Shown here piece after piece: positions 37,883-41,864 of a stretch of 41,864 nt of DNA (position 1 is the stretch's first letter; each line of letters starts with the position of its first letter). The DNA lies in the NCBI GenBank assembly GCA_030429125.1, contig JAUIDF010000002.1:1-41864 (forward strand), read 5' to 3'. Made by a program: the position numbers and the translations under genes. The notes below the pieces were generated by a model. That model made no database searches and was not told the DNA's origin. It saw only the letters and a program-made list of their open reading frames with translations. Source of the stretch: Gammaproteobacteria bacterium (GTDB taxonomy: Bacteria; Pseudomonadota; Gammaproteobacteria; Arenicellales; CAJQKF01).

Positions 37883-39018
37883 GAGCCGTCCTCCCCGCCG
37901 AACTCCCGCGACAGGGACTCGTCGTCCCGTCCGCAGGCCGGTGCGCCCGGGCTGGTGCGCCACTGCTCATCGCGCCACTTCACCGGGTGATCGGGCAACG
38001 GCACCGTCTCGCCCGACGTGTTGAGGGCGTCGCGCCGGCGCAGCGCCGGGTGTGCGGAGAGTTCGGGCACGCCGTTCACCGCGCCGAAGGCAATGCGGTG
38101 CTCGTGCAGACGGCGCCTGAACGTCACCGCGTCCAGGACGGACAACGCGGCGGTGATCTCGGAATCGAGCGCGTCGCGGTGGGCGACGCGCGCATTGTTG
38201 CCGGCAAAGCGTTCGTCGCCGGGCAGGTCCGGCCGCTCCAGCACCGACTCGCACAGGCGCACCCACTCGCGCTCGTTCTGGATCGAGATCAGCGTCACCA
38301 CGCCGTCGCCGGTGGCATAGACGCCGTACGGGGCAATGGACGGGTGGCGCAGGCCCTGCCGCGTGGGCGGGCCGGCGCCGAAATCGTTGTGCACCAGGGG
38401 CACCGCCATCCACTCCGCGGCGACGTCGAACAGCGACACTTCGAGGGCGGCGCCTTCGCCGCTTCGCTGGCGGCGAAACAGCGCCTCGACGATGGCGGCA
38501 TGCGCCGTCATGCCGGCGCCGATGTCGCAGATGGACACGCCGATGCGGCCGATCTCGTTCGGCCCGCCGGAGATGGCCGCGAGGCCCGACTCCACCTGCA
38601 CCAGCAGGTCGTAGGCGCGCATGCCGGCCATGGCGGGGACGTCGCCGTAGCCCGAGATATCGCAGGTCACGAGTCGCGGGTTCGCCTTGCGAAGTTCGGC
38701 GGAGCCGAAGCCGGCCCGTTCGAGCGCGCCCGGGGCAAGGTTCTGCACGAAGACGTCGGCGCGCGCGACCATGTTCTTCAGGAACGTCGCGCCGGCCGGC
38801 GACTTGAAGTCCAGCACCACCGACTCCTTGCCCTGGTTGAGCCAGACGAAGTACGAGCTGTCGCCCTTCGCGGCGGCGTCGTAGCCGCGCGCGAAGTCGC
38901 CGCCGTCTCGCTCGATCTTGATCACGCGCGCGCCGGCGTCGCGCAGCCGGGCCGTGGCCAGCGGCGCGGCCACGGCCTGTTCCACGGCGACGACGGTGAG
39001 GCCCTCGAGGGGTTTCAT
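37879..39018 (-). CDS. CaiB/BaiF family III CoA-transferase
   Basis: A 379-residue CoA-transferase of family III (formyl-CoA transferase/CaiB type). It shows the N-terminal LEGLTVVAVEQAVAAPLATARLRDAGARVIKIE, GKESVVLDFKSP, the FVQNLAPGALERAG block, and AYDLLVQVESGLAAISG with the catalytic Asp in AYD. The C-terminal HPALRRRDA region completes it. It moves CoA between acids in the cytoplasm through an Asp-anhydride intermediate. The ATG at 39018 starts the conserved domain and lies two bases after the dehydrogenase stop; the giant ORF extending to 40944 in the track is mostly antisense shadow. Only a one-subunit interlocked dimer is expected. Confidence 0.9.
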   Translation of the reverse strand: MKPLEGLTVVAVEQAVAAPLATARLRDAGARVIKIERDGGDFARGYDAAAKGDSSYFVWLNQGKESVVLDFKSPAGATFLKNMVARADVFVQNLAPGALERAGFGSAELRKANPRLVTCDISGYGDVPAMAGMRAYDLLVQVESGLAAISGGPNEIGRIGVSICDIGAGMTAHAAIVEALFRRQRSGEGAALEVSLFDVAAEWMAVPLVHNDFGAGPPTRQGLRHPSIAPYGVYATGDGVVTLISIQNEREWVRLCESVLERPDLPGDERFAGNNARVAHRDALDSEITAALSVLDAVTFRRRLHEHRIAFGAVNGVPELSAHPALRRRDALNTSGETVPLPDHPVKWRDEQWRTSPGAPACGRDDESLSREFGGEDGS

Positions 39019-39020
39019 GA

Positions 39021-40181
39021 TCAGAAGCTCCGCGGCAGGCCGAGCACGTGCTCGGCAAGGTAGGACAACACGAGGTTGGTCGAAATCGGCGCGATGCGAT
39101 ACAGCCGCGTCTCGCGAAACTTGCGCTCGATGTCGTACTCGCGGGAAAAGGCGAAGCCGCCGTGGGTCTGCATGCACATGTCGGCGGCGTTCCACGAGGC
39201 GTCGGCGGCGAGCATCTTGGCCATGTTGGCCTCGGCCCCGCATTTCTCTCCCGCGTCGAACAGCGTCGCGGCGCGCTCCACCATCAAGGCGGCGGCCTCG
39301 GTCTCGGCATAGCTCTTCGCGATGGGGAACTGGATGCCCTGGTTGGTGCCGATGGGGCGCTCGAAAACGACCCGATCCTTCGCGTAGGCGCTGGCCTTGT
39401 CGATGAAGTAACGCGCGTCGCCGATGCATTCCGATCCGATCAGGATGCGCTCGGCGTTCATGCCGTCGAGGATGACGCGAAAGCCGTCGCCCTCGCTGCC
39501 GAGCAGGTTGTCCGCCGGTATGGCGAGATCGTCGAAGAACAGCTCGCAGGCGTGATGATTGATCATCGCGTCGATCGGTCGCACGGTGAGCCCGTTGCCC
39601 ACGGCCTCGCGCAGGTCGACGATGAAGGCGGACAGGCCCTTCGTCTTCTTCTCCACCTGCTCCAGCGGCGTGGTACGCGCCAGCAGCACCATGAGATCGG
39701 AGTGCTGCACGCGGCTGATCCAGACCTTCTGGCCATTGACACGGTAGACGTCGCCGTCGCGTCTCGCCGTGGTGCGCAGTTTCGTCGTATCGGTGCCGGT
39801 GCTCGGCTCGGTCACGCCGAAGCTCTGCAGGCGCAGTTCGCCGCTGGCGATCTTCGGCAGGTAGGCCTGCTTCTGCGATTCGCTGCCGTGTCGCAGCACC
39901 GCGCCCATGACGTACATCTGCGCGTGGCAGGCGCCGGCATGCGCGCCGCGGCGGCTGATCTCCTCCATGATCACGCAGGCGTCGAGCACGCCCAGGCCGG
40001 CGCCGCCATAGGCCTCGGGAATCAATGCCGAGAGGAAGCCGGCCTCGTTCATCTCGCGCACGAACTCGGTGGGATAAGCCCGCTCGGCGTCGAGGCGCCG
40101 CCAGTAGTCCTCGCCGTAACGTTCGCACAGGGCGGCGACCGCCTCGCGCATGCCCTCGCGTTCTTCGGGAGTTGTCGTCAT
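39021..40181 (-). CDS. Acyl-CoA dehydrogenase
   Basis: A 386-residue flavin enzyme of the acyl-CoA dehydrogenase superfamily, full length. It shows an N-terminal helical domain with IPEAYGGAGLG, the FAD-binding beta domain SFGVTEPSTGTDTTKLRTTA and VNGQKVWISRVQHSD, the ERILIGSECIGDARYFIDKA helix and the C-terminal QTHGGFAFSREYDIERKFRETRLYRIAPISTNLVLSYL. It oxidises an acyl-CoA to the 2,3-enoyl form. It is the first gene of a three-gene operon (dehydrogenase, CoA-transferase, CitE-like lyase); the transferase ATG follows two bases after this stop. The specific acyl-CoA is not evident. Confidence 0.9.
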   Translation of the reverse strand: MTTTPEEREGMREAVAALCERYGEDYWRRLDAERAYPTEFVREMNEAGFLSALIPEAYGGAGLGVLDACVIMEEISRRGAHAGACHAQMYVMGAVLRHGSESQKQAYLPKIASGELRLQSFGVTEPSTGTDTTKLRTTARRDGDVYRVNGQKVWISRVQHSDLMVLLARTTPLEQVEKKTKGLSAFIVDLREAVGNGLTVRPIDAMINHHACELFFDDLAIPADNLLGSEGDGFRVILDGMNAERILIGSECIGDARYFIDKASAYAKDRVVFERPIGTNQGIQFPIAKSYAETEAAALMVERAATLFDAGEKCGAEANMAKMLAADASWNAADMCMQTHGGFAFSREYDIERKFRETRLYRIAPISTNLVLSYLAEHVLGLPRSF

Positions 40182-40317
40182 CGTCTGTCGACCTGTCGTG
40201 GGTGCCATTGGCCCGGGCCCGGCATGCCGCCTTTCCCGTCCGCGATACGGCGCGGGCCGATACAATCGAGTGTGCCATGGTAAACCATCGATTCAACATC
40301 GTTCGTCGCCTGCGGTC

Positions 40318-41295
40318 ATGATCGACGTCGACGGCCTGTGCAACCGGCTCGCCGGCGGGTCGCTGGCGTCCTGGGCGGCGGCACTGCCCGATGGCCTGCG
40401 TGACGCCTTCGACCCGCGACGTCATGGCGACATGCCGCGCTGGCTGGCGGCGTACGACCGCCTGCCGTCGATTCGATCGGACGACGTCTCGCTGGACGCG
40501 GCCGTGGTTCGCGCCGGCCGTCCGGCAGATGCCGACGAGACCGCGCGAGCGCGACTCGCCGAGGCGTTGCGCGAGTTCATGCCATGGCGAAAGGGACCGT
40601 TCGAGATTGCCGGCCTGCCCATCGACACCGAGTGGCGCAGCGACCTGAAGTGGGACCGCCTCGCCGGGGCCATCGAGCCGCTGGCCGGTCGCACCGTGCT
40701 CGACGTCGGTTGCGGCAGCGGCTACCACTGCTGGCGCATGATCGGCGCTGGCGCGCGCACGGTGATCGGCATCGATCCCATGATCGTCTACGTGCTGCAG
40801 TTCCTCGTGCTGCGCCGCTACCTCGGCGACCGGGGCGCCTGGGTGCTGCCGCTTCGCCTGGAGGACCTGCCGCCGGACTCGCGCGCCTTCGACACGGTGT
40901 TCTCGATGGGCGTGCTCTACCACCGGCGCTCGCCCTTCGACCACCTGCGCGAGTTGCGCGGCGCGCTATGTCGCGGCGGGCAGCTGGTGCTGGAAACGTT
41001 GGTGGTCGATGGCGGCCCCGACACCGTGCTGGTGCCGGCCGGCCGCTACGCGCGCATGGGCAACGTGTGGTTCATTCCGTCGCCGGCCGCTCTGTGCGGC
41101 TGGCTGGCACGCATGCAGTTCACCGACATCGAGGTCGTGGATGTCAGCGCCACGACGGTCGACGAGCAGCGCACCACCGCGTGGATGCGAGGCGAATCGC
41201 TTGCGTCCTGCCTCGACCCTGGCGACCCGCGCCGATCGGTCGAAGGCTACCCGGCGCCGGTTCGGGCGATCGTGCTCGCGCGCGCGCCCGGATAA
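40318..41295 (+). CDS. cmoB: tRNA U34 carboxymethyltransferase CmoB
   Basis: A 325-residue enzyme that transfers a carboxymethyl group from carboxy-S-adenosylmethionine to 5-hydroxyuridine at tRNA position 34, giving cmo5U and letting tRNAs read wobble codons. The diagnostic MPWRKGPFEIAGLPIDTEWRSDLKWDR block (about 88-114) precedes a Rossmann methyltransferase core (VLDVGCGSGYHCWRMIGAGA, about 127-146). FSMGVLYHRRSPFDHL, typical of CmoB, and the C-terminal WLARMQFTDIEVVDVSATTVDEQRTTAWM complete the protein. The ATG at 40318 starts the family N-terminus; the track's longer ORF is not supported. It is divergent from the acyl-CoA dehydrogenase operon. Its partner CmoA is not in the window. Confidence 0.94.
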   Translation: MIDVDGLCNRLAGGSLASWAAALPDGLRDAFDPRRHGDMPRWLAAYDRLPSIRSDDVSLDAAVVRAGRPADADETARARLAEALREFMPWRKGPFEIAGLPIDTEWRSDLKWDRLAGAIEPLAGRTVLDVGCGSGYHCWRMIGAGARTVIGIDPMIVYVLQFLVLRRYLGDRGAWVLPLRLEDLPPDSRAFDTVFSMGVLYHRRSPFDHLRELRGALCRGGQLVLETLVVDGGPDTVLVPAGRYARMGNVWFIPSPAALCGWLARMQFTDIEVVDVSATTVDEQRTTAWMRGESLASCLDPGDPRRSVEGYPAPVRAIVLARAPG

Positions 41296-41318
41296 CAATG
41301 CGGACAGGGTGCTTTACG

Positions 41319-41346
41319 TTAATTATAAATTTCCATAGCTTATAAT
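41319..41346 (+). promoter_or_regulatory. AT-rich promoter of the HTH regulator
   Basis: A perfect TATAAT (41341-41346) lies in an A/T-rich stretch that contrasts with the GC-rich surroundings. A weak -35 (TTAATT) lies 16 bases upstream. Transcription would begin near 41353, inside the palindrome described next. Confidence 0.5.
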
Positions 41347-41347
41347 A

Positions 41348-41362
41348 GATATCTCAGATATC
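41348..41362. promoter_or_regulatory. Palindrome GATATC-tca-GATATC at the transcription start
   Basis: Two 6-bp copies of GATATC separated by 3 nt form an inverted (and direct) repeat immediately after the TATAAT box and 42 nt before the HTH gene start. Its position suits an operator for autorepression by the HTH protein. Confidence 0.45.
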
Positions 41363-41404
41363 ATTAGCCATGTTTCATTTCCTCGCGAAAACGCGGTCCA
41401 ACGC

Positions 41405-41671
41405 ATGATTACCGCTGCCCAGATGCGGGCTGCACGAGCCCTGCTCGGCATCGACCAGAAGACCCTGGCGGAACTCGCCGGCGTGTCCGTCCCGACCATC
41501 CAGCGCATGGAAGCGAGCCCCGGCACGGTTCGCGGCGTGATCGAGAGCCTGACCCGGGTGGTCGACGCCCTCGACCGCGCCGGCATCGAGCTGGTCGGCG
41601 ACAACGCAAGCAGCCCGTGCGGCGGTCGCGGGGTGCGCCTGAAGTCGGCCGCATCGACCGAAAGCGACTGA
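41405..41671 (+). CDS. Small HTH (XRE-type) transcriptional regulator
   Basis: An 88-residue protein with a lambda-repressor-like helix-turn-helix (about 3-60; AAQMRAARALLGIDQKTLAELAGVSVPTIQRME). A short tail with GIELVGDN and GGRGVRLK follows. This compact form is common next to transporter genes, and here it directly precedes a SulP transporter by 17 nt. It probably regulates itself and the transporter through the palindrome upstream. No ligand domain is present. Confidence 0.85.
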   Translation: MITAAQMRAARALLGIDQKTLAELAGVSVPTIQRMEASPGTVRGVIESLTRVVDALDRAGIELVGDNASSPCGGRGVRLKSAASTESD

Positions 41672-41688
41672 TCGCGAAGCCCGACACC

Positions 41689-41864
41689 TTGTACTCGACG
41701 ACCGACGACGCCTCGCCCGCGACCGCAACCTCCCGCGGTACCGCCGTTGACATCAATGCGCGCGCGTCCTTCGTCGAGCTGTTCACACCCAAGCTGGTGA
41801 CGATTCTCCGCGAGGGCTATCGGCTGTCGCACCTGCGCGCCGACATCGCGGCCGGGCTCACGGT
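41689..41864 (+). CDS. SulP family anion transporter, N-terminus only
   Basis: An open frame runs off the window edge. After a variable stretch it reads FTPKLVTILREGYRLSHLRADIAAGLTV, the amphipathic lead-in and first conserved segment of SulP (SLC26-like) transporters, which carry sulfate, bicarbonate or organic anions. Only about 58 codons are visible, none of the membrane core. No ATG is in frame; the TTG at 41689 is a guess. The preceding HTH gene fits the usual neighbourhood of such transporters. Confidence 0.75.
   Translation, partial: MYSTTDDASPATATSRGTAVDINARASFVELFTPKLVTILREGYRLSHLRADIAAGLT

Noticed and set aside
39021-40944. Upstream part of the ORF 37879-40944
   Set aside because: Only 37879-39018 matches a CoA-transferase; the rest is out of frame with the acyl-CoA dehydrogenase and antisense to cmoB.

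Overview
The window looks like chromosomal DNA of a GC-rich gammaproteobacterium, probably free-living or marine. Three things point there. The tRNA-wobble enzyme CmoB is characteristic of Gammaproteobacteria. A ydbH-ynbE-ydbL envelope operon and a YheS-type ABC-F protein are both laid out as in enterics. Metabolism is dominated by uptake and CoA-linked breakdown of organic acids (TRAP transporter, BKACE, 3-hydroxybutyrate dehydrogenase, CaiB/CitE/acyl-CoA dehydrogenase). No rRNA, tRNA, CRISPR array, prophage or canonical insertion sequence is visible. The only mobile DNA is a REP-associated (RAYT-type) Y1 transposase element and a small non-autonomous relative.

Layout. 1-2.5 kb: terminator of an unseen upstream gene, then an omega-aminotransferase and a D-2-hydroxyacid dehydrogenase (+). 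2.5-4.7 kb: DUF4864 secreted protein and a PAS-PAS-GGDEF diguanylate cyclase (-). 4.9-14.2 kb: a long, mostly minus-strand catabolic region with class II aldolase, TauD-like oxygenase, BdhA, GST, TRAP permeases and binding protein, a tandem carboxymuconolactone-decarboxylase-like protein and BKACE. A divergent FadR/FCD-type GntR regulator faces it at 14.6 kb, and a strong promoter overlapped by a near-perfect palindrome lies between. 15.7-18.9 kb: three consecutive exported proteins of unknown role (a hydrophilic secreted protein, a TPR plus outer-membrane beta-barrel protein, and a short Pro-rich secreted protein). 19.0-25.6 kb: a double-length UvrA between two repeat-bounded elements, one carrying the RAYT transposase. 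25.6-33.4 kb: M16C peptidase, a phosphonate-monoester-hydrolase/sulfatase-like enzyme, and ydbL-ynbE-ydbH (all minus). 33.6-37.0 kb: yheS, a glycerophosphodiester phosphodiesterase and an NfsA-like nitroreductase, tightly packed (+). 37.0-40.2 kb: CitE-like lyase, CaiB/BaiF CoA-transferase and acyl-CoA dehydrogenase (-). 40.3-41.9 kb: cmoB, a small HTH regulator, and the start of a SulP anion transporter cut by the window edge.

How the genes may work together. The 7.7-14.2 kb operon can be read as import of an organic acid by TRAP, cleavage of a beta-keto acid with acetyl-CoA by BKACE to give acetoacetate, and interconversion of acetoacetate with 3-hydroxybutyrate by BdhA, under GntR control. 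The ydbHL/ynbE operon links an inner-membrane AsmA-like protein to an outer-membrane lipoprotein for phospholipid transport. Here it runs without a gap into a phosphonate/sulfate ester hydrolase. These pathway readings are inferences from family membership and gene order. The most novel-looking material is the exported three-gene cluster at 15.7-18.9 kb.
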